From Prauserella flavalba (GTDB lineage: Bacteria > Actinomycetota > Actinomycetes > Mycobacteriales > Pseudonocardiaceae), in assembly GCF_003202235.1 (NCBI RefSeq), contig NZ_MASU01000013.1:1-64000 (forward strand): 64,000 bases of DNA, in the 5' to 3' direction. The notes under the pieces were generated by a model, which saw only the letters and a program-made list of their open reading frames with translations, ran no database searches and was not told the origin of the DNA. Shown piece by piece: positions 25,934 to 34,074 of this stretch (the stretch's first letter is position 1; every line of letters starts with the position of its first letter). Position numbers and translations under genes: made by a program.

Positions 25934-26665
25934 GTGCCAGTAGAGTTCGACGTCACCGACGAGGGTGGTTCGATCGTGTTCGAGCCGGTGGCTAACGTGC
26001 GCATGTCCGCGACCATCGTGGAGCAGATTCGCAGCCGGATCCGATCTGGGGACCTACCTGTCGGTGCTCGTCTTCCATCGGAGCGCGCCCTGTGTGATCA
26101 GTTCGAAGTGAGCCGGAGAACCATCCGCGAGGCGCTCCGAATGCTCGAGGCCACCGGCCACATCACGATCAAGCTCGGCAAGGACGGCGGCGCCTTCGTC
26201 AAGGCGCCGTCGACCTCGTTGATTGGCGAAGGGCTCACCGACCTGATCAACAGGGCGGCGATCACCTCCTCGGAAGTCACCGAGGTCCGTACCATCATGG
26301 AACTGGCCTTCCTGCCCGTGATCTGCGAGCGCGCGTCGGACGCCGACATTGCGGAGCTCCGTGCCATGTGCGACGAGCACGAGGCCGCACGCAAGGACGG
26401 GTCCTACACGGTGGAGATGTCGCTCCAGTTCCACCGCGCCCTGGCCGGATGCGCCCACAACTCGGCCACCACCCTGCTGCTCGACGCGCTGCGCGACCCG
26501 ATCCTGCAGTCCCTGCAGGAGGCCCATCACGTGGGCACCTCGGGTGTCGAGGAGCACCGGCGCATCGTCGACGCCATCGCGGCCCGCGATCTCGACCGTG
26601 CGGTCGCTGAGTTGCGCCAGCATCTGGACCGCACGGTCCGGGCCACAGCACCGTCCGAACGGTAA
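25934..26665 (+). CDS. GntR family regulator (FCD/FadR subfamily)
   Basis: A 243-residue regulator. The winged HTH (residues about 28-90) contains LPSERALCDQFEVSRRTIREALRMLEATGHI in two stretches, followed by an FCD domain (EVTEVRTIMELAFLPVICERA, FHRALAGCAHN, EEHRRIVDAIAARD) with the usual metal/ligand histidines. The GTG start has GAAGGAG 6-7 bases upstream. It follows the MFS gene by 25 bases and precedes the dehydrogenase/aldolase pair. It is a natural candidate for the palindromes at 24727 and 26708. Confidence 0.9.
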   Translation: MPVEFDVTDEGGSIVFEPVANVRMSATIVEQIRSRIRSGDLPVGARLPSERALCDQFEVSRRTIREALRMLEATGHITIKLGKDGGAFVKAPSTSLIGEGLTDLINRAAITSSEVTEVRTIMELAFLPVICERASDADIAELRAMCDEHEAARKDGSYTVEMSLQFHRALAGCAHNSATTLLLDALRDPILQSLQEAHHVGTSGVEEHRRIVDAIAARDLDRAVAELRQHLDRTVRATAPSER

Positions 26666-26707
26666 GAGATCGATCAGGTGTGCCTTGCTACCTGCATGGC
26701 CCACGTG

Positions 26708-26733
26708 TACCTTCCGAGGTAGAAAATTTTTCT
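26708..26733. promoter_or_regulatory. Candidate operator upstream of the dehydrogenase/aldolase pair
   Basis: An inverted repeat TACCT-TCCG-AGGTA (26708-26721) is followed directly by an AT-rich near-palindrome AGAAAATTTTTCT (26721-26733). The block stands out against the GC-rich surroundings and lies 19 bases upstream of the GTG start at 26752. AGGTA/TACC elements also occur in the palindrome at 24727, which suggests the same regulator. Confidence 0.4.
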
Positions 26734-26751
26734 GCAGAGCAGGACGGTGCT

Positions 26752-27615
26752 GTGGAGTTTACGATCGTCGGTCTTGGCCGGATGGGGTCGTCGCTGGCAC
26801 GCGCCCTTGTACAGGCCGGTGTGAGTGTCAACGGCTTCGACACGCTGCCCAGCGTTCGTGAGCACGCTCATCGGCTCGGCGTCAAGGTCTTCGATCAGCT
26901 CGCCGAAGCGGCCGCGCGGAGCGATGTCGTCGTCACCTCGCTTCCCACCGTGGCGGCCGTCCGCGAGGTGGTTCTCGAGCTCGGACGGCTGTTGCCTGCC
27001 GGAGCGTGTGTCATAGAGACATCCACGTGTGCGCCGGCCTTCGCCCAGGAGGCGACCGCCAGCTTGGGGCAGCGGGGAGTCCGTTTCGTCGACTGCCCGG
27101 TCAGCGGCAAACCTCCGGCCATGACGATGCTCGTAGGCGGTGCGCCCGGTGCCCTTGGGGACGCGGAGAACGTGCTCTCGGCCGCCGCCGGCACGATCGT
27201 CCACCTCGGCACGTCAGGCGCTGGCTATGGTGCCAAACTCCTGCAGCAGTACATCAAGTACGCACGGTTCCTCGTTGCGGCCGAGGCACTGACCTTTGCC
27301 GCGCACCAAGGTCTCGATGTTCCCGAGACGATTCGAGCTCTCGCCGCAAGTACCGGCGCCCGTTCCGGTCTCGCCACTGCCGAGGAGTACTTCCTTGACG
27401 ACGCGGAAGCCATCGCATCCCACGCTCCTGTGGCGACCATCGCCAAGGACATGGAACTGACCCGAGGCATGTTCCGTGATGCGGGCTTTGACAGTCCCTC
27501 CTTCGCCGCGCTCGCGGAGTTCTTCCTTGCGGCCAACACCAGTGCCGTGAGCGATCGTCCGTATCCCGAGGTGATCGAGCTTCTGTCCGGATTCCGTTTC
27601 GTAGAGGGGGATTGA
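26752..27615 (+). CDS. NAD(P)-dependent dehydrogenase of the 3-hydroxyisobutyrate dehydrogenase family
   Basis: A 287-residue beta-hydroxyacid dehydrogenase. The Rossmann motif is FTIVGLGRMGSSLARAL at residues 3-19, the substrate loop is VDCPVSGKPPAMTMLVGG near 119, and the catalytic Lys lies in GYGAKLLQQYIKYA near 166. The Asn that usually follows the Lys is Gln, a mild deviation. The GTG at 26752 is preferred because AGGA lies 8 bases upstream and the Rossmann strand starts there. It overlaps the class II aldolase gene by one base. In this cluster it may oxidise a hydroxyacid or diol intermediate, but the exact substrate is unknown. Confidence 0.85.
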   Translation: MEFTIVGLGRMGSSLARALVQAGVSVNGFDTLPSVREHAHRLGVKVFDQLAEAAARSDVVVTSLPTVAAVREVVLELGRLLPAGACVIETSTCAPAFAQEATASLGQRGVRFVDCPVSGKPPAMTMLVGGAPGALGDAENVLSAAAGTIVHLGTSGAGYGAKLLQQYIKYARFLVAAEALTFAAHQGLDVPETIRALAASTGARSGLATAEEYFLDDAEAIASHAPVATIAKDMELTRGMFRDAGFDSPSFAALAEFFLAANTSAVSDRPYPEVIELLSGFRFVEGD

Positions 27616-28385
27616 TGCCGAGCAAGGCTGAACTGACGGTCGACCGGAGCGCGCAGCTCCGTTCAAAGCAGCATGAGATTGCGACCGCCTGCCGGATCGC
27701 GGCGTACCGAGGCCTGTGTGAAGACGTGCTCGGTCACATCAGTAGTCGTCACGACGGTGGGCTCTTGGTGCGATGCCGCGGCCGGGAGGAAAGCGGGCTG
27801 CTCTTCACGCGGCCTGACGACGTCCTCATGACTGACGGCGACGGCCGCCTCGCTGAGGCCGACGACGGCTACTCCGTGCCTAACGAGATCCACATTCACA
27901 CCGAGATCCTGAATGCACGCCCTGATGTCGATGTCGTCCTGCATGCCCACCCCCCAGCAGTTGTCGCGCTGGACCTGGCAGGCCTCGAGCTCGCTCCCGT
28001 GGTAGGGGCATACAACATCCCGGCGAGCCGAATGGCACGGGACGGGATTCCCGTCTATCCGCGCAGCGTCTTGGTCAACACACCTGAACTCGGCCGCGAA
28101 CTCGTGGCCGCACTGGGACAGAAGAGCGTCTGTGTGCTCCGCGGGCACGGCCTGGTCACGACCGGTGGGACCGTTGCGGAAGCCCTGAGTCGTGCGCTCA
28201 ACGTCGATGCACTGGCACGGATGATCTTGAAGGCGGCGAGCACTGGCGATGCCCCGGTGAGCTTGCCCGAAGCCGACCTCACACAGCTGCCGAACCTGGG
28301 CTCCGGGTTCAACGACGAGCAGATCTGGCGGTTCCAGGCCGCCTGTCTCGCCGCAGCTGGATTGGCCATCCCAGATCCGGACTAG
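27615..28385 (+). CDS. Class II aldolase/adducin family protein (aldolase or decarboxylase)
   Basis: A 256-residue zinc-dependent class II aldolase/adducin protein. Metal-binding histidines are visible in VVLHAHPPAVVAL near 110 and VCVLRGHGLVTTGG near 174; the acid/base region is TRPDDVLMTDGDG near 64. Relatives include L-fuculose-phosphate aldolase and aromatic decarboxylases such as 3,4-dihydroxyphthalate decarboxylase. Next to a phthalate-type Rieske dioxygenase and an organic-anion transporter, the decarboxylase role is attractive but inferred. ATG 27615 overlaps the upstream stop. It is the last gene of the cluster. Confidence 0.85.
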   Translation: MPSKAELTVDRSAQLRSKQHEIATACRIAAYRGLCEDVLGHISSRHDGGLLVRCRGREESGLLFTRPDDVLMTDGDGRLAEADDGYSVPNEIHIHTEILNARPDVDVVLHAHPPAVVALDLAGLELAPVVGAYNIPASRMARDGIPVYPRSVLVNTPELGRELVAALGQKSVCVLRGHGLVTTGGTVAEALSRALNVDALARMILKAASTGDAPVSLPEADLTQLPNLGSGFNDEQIWRFQAACLAAAGLAIPDPD

Positions 28386-28837
28386 CCTCAGTCCGAGTTC
28401 GGGAGTGTCAACGACAGCACGATCTCATCGATCCCAGACAGCCGCCGCTGCCGCTTATCGTATTAGCGAGATGAAATCGAGACCCTGCCGCTGGCCGCGC
28501 GCGCCCAACGTCCAAGGCGTCGTCGACGTTCACTATCGCGATCACGGGAGCCACCGGGGGCATAACCTCCGGACTGGTCACCGCGGCCACCAGTTGCCCC
28601 GTGTGTGCCCTGCCCGTACTGCCGTTGATCGCCACGGAACGCTGACGCGCAACGGGAGGTTCGCCGCGTCCTCGCTCCCGGTGGCTGATTGCGGCTCTTC
28701 CAACACGTCCGCGCCGACACCTCCGGAATCGCCCGTATCCAGCGGCTCCTTGGACGGGACCGTCTGGCCACGCCCGGCCGGCGGCTGCCGCACCGGCCGG
28801 TGCCCGCGGATTGAGCTGGTGTGGCTGTCTGCCCGGA
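28386..28837. other. Intergenic stretch without a supported gene
   Basis: About 450 bases between the aldolase gene and a convergent SRPBCC gene. Frames on both strands are short and Arg/Gly/Pro-rich with no family motif. I see no strong hairpin or repeat in it. Confidence 0.5.
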
Positions 28838-29320
28838 TTACGCGCCCGAAGCCAGCTCGGTGAACCGCTGCAGGTAGAGCGGCCAGCCACCCTCGGAGGC
28901 CACGCCGTCGCGCCCGCGCTCCCAGCCCGGGCCGTGGCGGTCCAGGTGGCGGTGCTCGAGTTCGACCCGGGTCCGGTCCGGTCCTGTGGCGATGAAGCGC
29001 ACCTCGACCTCGCTGCACCGGTCAGGGTCGGTCTCGATCTGCCAGTGGGGATCGATGTCCCAGCTGATCACAAACCGGTGCGGCGGCTCGAACTCGAGGA
29101 CCCGCGCCCAGCGGCACACCGACCCGTCTTCGCCGCGGTCGTAGACCGAGCCGCCCACGCGGGTCTCGAACACGGTTTCGGCGATCGGCACCGCCAGCAG
29201 GTTGTGCTCACGGGGCTTGATCCCGTCGAACTTCTCGGTGAACACCGCGAAGGCGCGCTCGACCGGGACGGCGACCTCGGTCTCGCGCCGTACGGAGGTT
29301 TCAGTGGACGTGCTGGTCAT
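28838..29320 (-). CDS. SRPBCC (AHSA1-like) domain protein
   Basis: A 160-residue START/AHSA1-fold protein: VAVPVERAFAVFTEKFDGI near 17 starts the fold, with RVGGSVYDRGEDGSVCRWARVLEFEPPHRFVISWDI (55-90, in parts) and a C-terminal GWPLYLQRFTELA helix. Members bind hydrophobic ligands or act as stress-linked helpers; no enzyme activity is implied. Its start overlaps the stop of the ArsR gene (ATGA), the common actinobacterial ArsR-AHSA1 pair. It is probably under control of that repressor. Confidence 0.88.
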   Translation of the reverse strand: MTSTSTETSVRRETEVAVPVERAFAVFTEKFDGIKPREHNLLAVPIAETVFETRVGGSVYDRGEDGSVCRWARVLEFEPPHRFVISWDIDPHWQIETDPDRCSEVEVRFIATGPDRTRVELEHRHLDRHGPGWERGRDGVASEGGWPLYLQRFTELASGA

Positions 29321-29634
29321 GGTTGCTCCGTTTCCTCTTCCACTAAGCGCTTGAAGTTCTCCAGGGCCTTGCCCCAGAACTGGTCCAGTTCCTCGCGCAG
29401 TGTGGCGAGGCCCTGGAGATCGACCTCGTAGATCCGCCGCGTGCCCTGCGGGCGGACCAGCACCAGGCGCGCCTCCTTGAGCACCCGCAGGTGCTGCGAC
29501 ACCGCCGGCCGGCTGATGGGCAGCTCCTCGGCGATCTCGGTGACCGAACAGGGCCGCTCGGCGAGGCGCCGCAGGATCTGCCGCCGACTCGGGTCGCCGA
29601 GGGCCGTCCACGCGTCATCTACGTAAGTGGCCAC
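29317..29634 (-). CDS. ArsR family transcriptional regulator
   Basis: A 105-residue winged-helix repressor: ALGDPSRRQILRRLAERPCSVTEIAEEL and SRPAVSQHLRVLKEARLVLVRPQGTRRIYEVD form the HTH and wing. No metal-binding Cys pair of the ELCVCDL type is present, so it is a non-metal ArsR of the kind found with AHSA1 proteins. It is coupled to the downstream SRPBCC gene by a 4-base overlap. A palindrome lies just upstream of its start. Confidence 0.92.
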   Translation of the reverse strand: MATYVDDAWTALGDPSRRQILRRLAERPCSVTEIAEELPISRPAVSQHLRVLKEARLVLVRPQGTRRIYEVDLQGLATLREELDQFWGKALENFKRLVEEETEQP

Positions 29635-29637
29635 TAA

Positions 29638-29648
29638 CGTAAGTTACG
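29638..29648. promoter_or_regulatory. Candidate ArsR operator
   Basis: CGTAAGTTACG is a perfect palindrome with a single central base, 4 bases upstream of the ArsR start. Related TACGTAAGT and CCTTACG elements flank it. The AT-rich palindrome next to an ArsR start suggests autoregulation. Confidence 0.5.
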
Positions 29649-29905
29649 CCTTACGGAATCTGAGAGTCAAGGACACTCTCCAAATCTGCGGGTGCAGCCT
29701 TCTCCGAGGTGCAACGCATAGATCAGCGTGTTGTCGATCGCGTGGAGCCCGTCGAACGATCGGGTCAGCTCAACCGGATGCGGCAGAGCGAACATGATCA
29801 CCATCGTGGTGAGCGAGGCACCCAGCAGAGCGGCTCGCCGGATGGCCTTCGCTCGCGCGATCGGCAGATTCGCCCGCCGTCGCCGCAGGCCTGGGTTAGC
29901 GCCCT
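29649..29905 (-). other. Short stretch with a possible membrane-protein remnant
   Basis: One minus-strand frame reads AIRRAALLGASLTTMVIMF then ALPHPVELTRSFDGLHAIDN before a stop at about 29668. This is hydrophobic and coding-like, but it has no credible start and no recognised family. It could be the end of a lost membrane protein (DoxX-like shape). No intact gene is supported. Confidence 0.25.
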
Positions 29906-29934
29906 GCGGCCCGGCTCCCGGCGAGCCGGGCCGC
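29906..29934 (-). terminator. Hairpin terminator after the AtuA-DUF4387 operon
   Basis: Perfect 11-bp stem GCGGCCCGGCT (29906-29916) and AGCCGGGCCGC (29924-29934) with loop CCCGGCG. It lies 12 bases beyond the DUF4387 stop on the minus strand. Confidence 0.75.
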
Positions 29935-29946
29935 GGAGGACGGTGC

Positions 29947-30270
29947 TCAGTCCACCGGGACGACGACGTCCAGTAGCGGCGGATACTGCTGGCACCCGAA
30001 GACGTCTCCTTCCCCGGGGCTGCCGCTGGGTTGCGGGCGGGCGAAGGTGAACTTGATCGCGTAGGCGGGGTCGAAGTTGACGAAGTCGACGATCCGCTCA
30101 TCGTCCACGTTGAACAGGGCGCGCACCGTCTCCCTGGTCAGCACGCCGCTGTTCTTCACGTGCTCGTAGTCCTCGCGGGTGTGGAAGATGACGTCGAAGG
30201 TGATGCGGTCCGTGCCCGCGTTCTTGCTGCGGATCGTCTTGGCCAGTTCGGCCAGCGTCTTGGTCGGCAT
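29947..30270 (-). CDS. DUF4387 domain protein
   Basis: A 107-residue member of DUF4387, with TLAELAKTIRSKNAGTDRITFDVIF in the first third and GDVFGCQQYPPLLDVVVPVD at the end. These match the ends of the homologue at 12664 while the middle differs, which points to RSKNAG and GCQQ as the functional motifs. It lies 8 bases after the AtuA stop on the same strand, the canonical AtuA-DUF4387 arrangement. The reaction is unknown. Confidence 0.9.
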   Translation of the reverse strand: MPTKTLAELAKTIRSKNAGTDRITFDVIFHTREDYEHVKNSGVLTRETVRALFNVDDERIVDFVNFDPAYAIKFTFARPQPSGSPGEGDVFGCQQYPPLLDVVVPVD

Positions 30271-30278
30271 GGTCGCTC

Positions 30279-31667
30279 CTATCGGTGGAGGGCAGGGGCC
30301 GGGGCGCCGACCTCGCACAGGTTGAGCTCGAACAGTTCCATCGGGTCCTTCACGGGCACCGTGTGGTTCATCGACCAGATGTACGCGGTGCCGGCCGGAA
30401 GCACGTCGTCGACCACGAAGGACGCGGTGCCCGCCGTGCCCGTCACCTCCGGCAGCCGCGCGTAGAAGATCTGCCGGGTCCCCATCAGCGTCACGCTCTC
30501 GGCGAGTTCGCTGGTCTCGGCGACGCCCTCGACGACGACGCACAGCTCGTGGGAACGGATCTCGGTGACCGGCTCCAGTTCACCCATCACGCCGTCCTTG
30601 CCGAAGACGCGGAAGTTCAGGTGGTAGCTGATGTCCTTGAACTGTGCGGCCACCTCGGCGCGCACGAGGTCGAGAACCGTGTCGATGTTGGCGATGGTGT
30701 ACGGGTCGCGGATTCCCGCGATGCCGAGGTACTTCTCGCCGAGGCGGCGCGAGCCCTCGATCTTGACCTTCACGTCGCCCTCGATGGGCACGTACCTCTG
30801 CCCGGTGATCCGCGTGGTCCTCTCGTCGTACTGCTCGTACACGCAGTTCGACATGTCGAGCAGGCCGCCGGCGAAGTACTCGAAGTACGGGTTCGAGCGC
30901 TCGTACATCGCATGCCCGGCGACGCTGGCGACGGTGCAACGCTGATGTGGCGCCATCGCCGTGACCTTGACGTCGTCGTGGGTGATCGTGCCGATGACGC
31001 TCTCCTTCGCGCCGTATGGCTCGGCGCAGAACGAGGCGCACTCGAGGACCTTGCCCGCGTAGTAGGCGTGCTCGGGCGGGAATCCCTCGTGGATCGCCGG
31101 TGCGGCGAACACGGCGACATCACTGGAACGGCCGCCGATGATGACGTCGGCTCCGGCGGCGAGAGCTTCGAGGAACGGGTGCACACCGGCGACGGCGACC
31201 GCGCGCGTGGTGTTCGCCAGTTCCTCGGCCGTGAGGTTCTCCCGGCTGTCCAGACCCTCGAAAACGTCACCGTTGTCCATTCTGGACTTCAGGTCGGCCT
31301 TGTCGAGCTCGGAGTAGAAGTAGGCGAGCTTGAACGGTGGGAGCTCGTGTTCGGCCGCGAGATCCTTGATGATTCGCACGAACATGTCCACCCGGCTGTT
31401 CGTTCCGCAGTCGCCGGAGGAACCGATGAGCATGGGCACGTTCTGCTCACGCGCGGCGAGCAGCATCAGTTCGAGGTCGTGCTTCTGCCATTCGTACATG
31501 CTCACCGAACGGTCCGAGCCGAGCGCCGCGGGGCCGATGTCGTCGCTGCCGGAGTCGCAGCAGTAGTAGTCGGGTCGGGTCGCGGCCGCGAGGCGGAAGC
31601 TCTCCTCCTTGGTCGGTGCGAAACCGAGGTGACCGTTGGGGCTGACGATGCGAAGTTCGGACTTCAT
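30279..31667 (-). CDS. AtuA family (DUF1446) protein
   Basis: A 462-residue AtuA/DUF1446 protein. Conserved pieces are ELRIVSPNGHLGFAP at the start, RPDYYCCDSGSDDIGPAALGSD near 31, MLIGSSGDCGTN near 79, ADVIIGGRSSDVAVFAAPAI near 174, AGKVLECASFCAEP near 203, and VKVKIEGSRRLGEKYLGIAGIRDP near 299. It is a fuller example of the family than the 3525 gene. It forms an operon with DUF4387. Upstream (31685-31696) is a palindrome probably read by the adjacent GntR protein. The likely role is in acid or CoA-ester catabolism with the divergent TRAP permease; no reaction is established. Confidence 0.9.
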   Translation of the reverse strand: MKSELRIVSPNGHLGFAPTKEESFRLAAATRPDYYCCDSGSDDIGPAALGSDRSVSMYEWQKHDLELMLLAAREQNVPMLIGSSGDCGTNSRVDMFVRIIKDLAAEHELPPFKLAYFYSELDKADLKSRMDNGDVFEGLDSRENLTAEELANTTRAVAVAGVHPFLEALAAGADVIIGGRSSDVAVFAAPAIHEGFPPEHAYYAGKVLECASFCAEPYGAKESVIGTITHDDVKVTAMAPHQRCTVASVAGHAMYERSNPYFEYFAGGLLDMSNCVYEQYDERTTRITGQRYVPIEGDVKVKIEGSRRLGEKYLGIAGIRDPYTIANIDTVLDLVRAEVAAQFKDISYHLNFRVFGKDGVMGELEPVTEIRSHELCVVVEGVAETSELAESVTLMGTRQIFYARLPEVTGTAGTASFVVDDVLPAGTAYIWSMNHTVPVKDPMELFELNLCEVGAPAPALHR

Positions 31668-31684
31668 ATGACCTCACTGGATAC

Positions 31685-31696
31685 TGGTTATAACCA
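31685..31696. promoter_or_regulatory. GntR-type operator upstream of the AtuA gene
   Basis: TGGTTATAACCA is a perfect 12-bp palindrome 18 bases upstream of the AtuA start. The half-site (A)CTGGT recurs in the other sites of this locus at 32518-32523 and 32631-32649. Position and sequence suggest repression by the UTRA-type GntR protein at 31745. Confidence 0.65.
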
Positions 31697-31744
31697 CTTC
31701 GGCCAGCCTGGCACCTGCCTGTGGCGGCTGTCAACCGCGGCGGG

Positions 31745-32497
31745 TCAGTGGAGGCCGCTCAGGCTGCGATCGACGGCGAACTTGTACCGGTCGCCACGGT
31801 AGGAGGCGGTGCGGTACTCGACCGGGCGCTGTTCCTGGGACAGCACGGAGGTCACCCGGAGGATCGGCCAACCCTCGTCGACGCCGAGCAGCTCGCCGAG
31901 CTCCCGGTCGGCGACGATCGCCTCGAACGTCTGCGCCAGGCGGTCCGGTTTGGTCCGCTCGGTGTTCCGGTAGAGGTCGAGTGTGGAGAACGGCAACCCG
32001 GCCTGCTCGGCCCGCTTCGCCGCCGTGGTCATCTCCTCGCCGACATCGGGCGGGAAGTAGCTGTCGTAGACAACGATCGGCTGGTCGTTGCCCCGGCCGA
32101 CGAGGCGCAGATGTGCCACGGGCGCGGTCGCGTCGAGCCGCAGGATGCTCGAGAGGGCGAGGTCGCTGACCGTCAGCTCAGCGGTGTGCACGACCGTCGA
32201 CGCGACCAGGCCGCGCTGGGCGAGCGTCTGCTCGAAGCTGTTCAGGCGATCCAGCGGCTGTTCCATGGTCGGTTGCGCGACGAACGTACCCACGCCGTGG
32301 ACCCGGTCGAGCAGCCCGGCCTGCTCGGCGATGCCGATCGCGTGCCGGACGGTGATCCGGCTCACGCCGAAGAGCTCGCACAGCTCCCGCTCGGAGGGAA
32401 GCTGGCTGCCCGCCGGCCACTCCCGCGAGTCGATCCGCTCGCGGAACATCGCCGCGAGCTGCTCGTACAGGGGCAGGGCACCTCGGCGATCGAGCAC
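31745..32497 (-). CDS. GntR family regulator with UTRA domain (HutC subfamily)
   Basis: A 250-residue regulator. The N-terminal wHTH has LPLYEQLAAMFRERID and LPSERELCELFGVSRITVRHAIG. The chorismate-lyase-like UTRA domain follows, with VHGVGTFVAQP, VAHLRLVGRGNDQPIVVYDSYFP in two stretches, and PILRVTSVLSQEQRPVEYRTASYRGDRYKF at the end. It lies between the AtuA operon (same strand, 77-base gap) and the divergent TRAP permease. Matching ACCAGT/ACTGGT elements on both sides suggest it represses both and itself. Confidence 0.92.
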   Translation of the reverse strand: MLDRRGALPLYEQLAAMFRERIDSREWPAGSQLPSERELCELFGVSRITVRHAIGIAEQAGLLDRVHGVGTFVAQPTMEQPLDRLNSFEQTLAQRGLVASTVVHTAELTVSDLALSSILRLDATAPVAHLRLVGRGNDQPIVVYDSYFPPDVGEEMTTAAKRAEQAGLPFSTLDLYRNTERTKPDRLAQTFEAIVADRELGELLGVDEGWPILRVTSVLSQEQRPVEYRTASYRGDRYKFAVDRSLSGLH

Positions 32498-32517
32498 GGC
32501 GCATCACCAATCCGATG

Positions 32518-32649
32518 ACCAGTAGAGACAATAGGCTCGGCTCAGTCTACCGGCGGGGATGCCGCAACCGCTGGAAATCAGGGCTTCTCAGGACTGGATC
32601 CGGCTGCTAGCGTATCCGGCCATCGACATAACCAGTTAATACCACTGGT
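32518..32649. promoter_or_regulatory. Divergent regulatory region with GntR-type sites
   Basis: In the 194-base gap between the GntR gene and the TRAP gene, ACCAGT occurs at 32518-32523. A full inverted repeat, ACCAGT-TAATACC-ACTGGT, is at 32631-32649. The first lies 20 bases upstream of the GntR start (autoregulation), the second 42 bases upstream of the TRAP start. They match the palindrome at 31685. Confidence 0.6.
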
Positions 32650-32691
32650 CACTTTACCCTGTCTCCTCGGAGGCGCTATGCCGGGAGTGTC

Positions 32692-34062
32692 ATGTTCGGA
32701 CTACCTGTAGCGCTCGTGGTGCTGGTCGCCCTCGTCGCGTTCATCGCCGTGATGTTCCTCGTGTTCAAACGCCCGATGTACGAGAACATGGCCCTAGGGC
32801 TGATCCTGCTCGTCGCGCTGACCGGGCAGTGGGCAGAACTGGGCGAGTACCTGATCTTTCCCACCGAGAACAGCCTGTTCTACGTCATCTTCACGTTCAT
32901 GCTGATCGCCGTGATCTTCGATGCCACCGACGCCGTCGGCCGGATCGTCTACATCATGCTCGCGCTCATCGGCCGGTTCCGGGGCGGTTCCGGCTACGTC
33001 GCGACCTTGGCGAGCGCGTTCATGGCCTCACTGTCCGGCAGTGGCCCTGGTAACGCGGCCGCGGTCGGGTCGTTCACGATCCCGATGATGAAGCGGTCGG
33101 GGTTCAAGCCGCACACCGCCGCGTCCATCGAGATGTCCGCGAGCATGCTGGGCAACATCATCCCTCCCGCCGGGATCATCTTCCTGTCCTTCGGCGTCGT
33201 CGATGGGCTCTTCCCAGGGACGATCAGCCTCAGCGGCTTCCTGCTGGCCTCCTACGCCATCGGCTTCTGGTTCGTGGTGCAGAAGTTCGTCCTGCTGTTT
33301 TTCATCTGCAAGGTCACGAAGGTGGAGCCGATCCCGATCGAGGAACGGCCCAAGTTCGCCGAGGCGTGGAAACAGGGCTGGCCCGCCCTGCTCCTGCCGG
33401 TGGTGCTGTTCGTCCCGCTGATGATCGACTTCCTGGCGGAGGACTTTCTCATCGCGCGGCTCGGCGAGGACGGCGCCGAGACCTTTTCCGACTCGGTACT
33501 GATGTTCACCCCCGGCCTGGCCGCGGCCTACGCACTGATCATCGGCCGGAAGTCCTTGCCGGGCCGGAGGCTACGCCTCGCCCCGATCATGGAGATGTGC
33601 CGTGGTTCGCTGCGCACGGTCGTGCCCATCGCCGCGACGGTGTACTTCGCCTACGCGATCTCGGCCGCCTTCAACGGCCTGAAGGCGGAGAAGGAGATCG
33701 AGGCCTGGTTTACCGGGCTCGATCTCTCGCTGACCGCGGTGGTCTTGATCGTGCCGTTGGTCTTCGCGGTCCTGGGCATGGTGTTGCCGGGCACGGCGCA
33801 GGTGGCGATCCTCGGCGGCTCGCTCGTCACGGTGTTCGCCGCGCTGGGTGGAGATCCGGTCCTGCTGGCCGTGTTGCTGCCCGCGCTGACGGGGGCGCTG
33901 GAAGGGATGACACCGCCGCTCGCGCTCGGGCTGTTCGTGACGATGGGCATCGCGAACTCCGAGTTCGGCAAGACGGCCCGGGCGGCGACCGTCTGGATCG
34001 TCTGCCACCTACTGATGTCAATGGCACTGCTCGGGGGCCTGTTGCCCATCGCCGGGCTCTGA
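32692..34062 (+). CDS. TRAP transporter large permease (DctM family)
   Basis: A 456-residue polytopic protein of the TRAP DctM type. It carries SLSGSGPGNAAAVGSFTIPMMKRSGF near 115-140, MLGNIIPPAGIIFLSFG near 152-168 and MTPPLALGLFVTMG near 405, homologous to the fused permease at 1549. It lacks the DctQ-like N-terminal half seen there. The start is taken at ATG 32692 with GGGAG 4 bases upstream. A small membrane protein follows but no binding protein is encoded nearby, so the solute-binding partner must lie elsewhere. It is divergent from the GntR-AtuA-DUF4387 unit. Confidence 0.85.
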   Translation: MFGLPVALVVLVALVAFIAVMFLVFKRPMYENMALGLILLVALTGQWAELGEYLIFPTENSLFYVIFTFMLIAVIFDATDAVGRIVYIMLALIGRFRGGSGYVATLASAFMASLSGSGPGNAAAVGSFTIPMMKRSGFKPHTAASIEMSASMLGNIIPPAGIIFLSFGVVDGLFPGTISLSGFLLASYAIGFWFVVQKFVLLFFICKVTKVEPIPIEERPKFAEAWKQGWPALLLPVVLFVPLMIDFLAEDFLIARLGEDGAETFSDSVLMFTPGLAAAYALIIGRKSLPGRRLRLAPIMEMCRGSLRTVVPIAATVYFAYAISAAFNGLKAEKEIEAWFTGLDLSLTAVVLIVPLVFAVLGMVLPGTAQVAILGGSLVTVFAALGGDPVLLAVLLPALTGALEGMTPPLALGLFVTMGIANSEFGKTARAATVWIVCHLLMSMALLGGLLPIAGL

Positions 34063-34074
34063 GAGGAGATCGTC

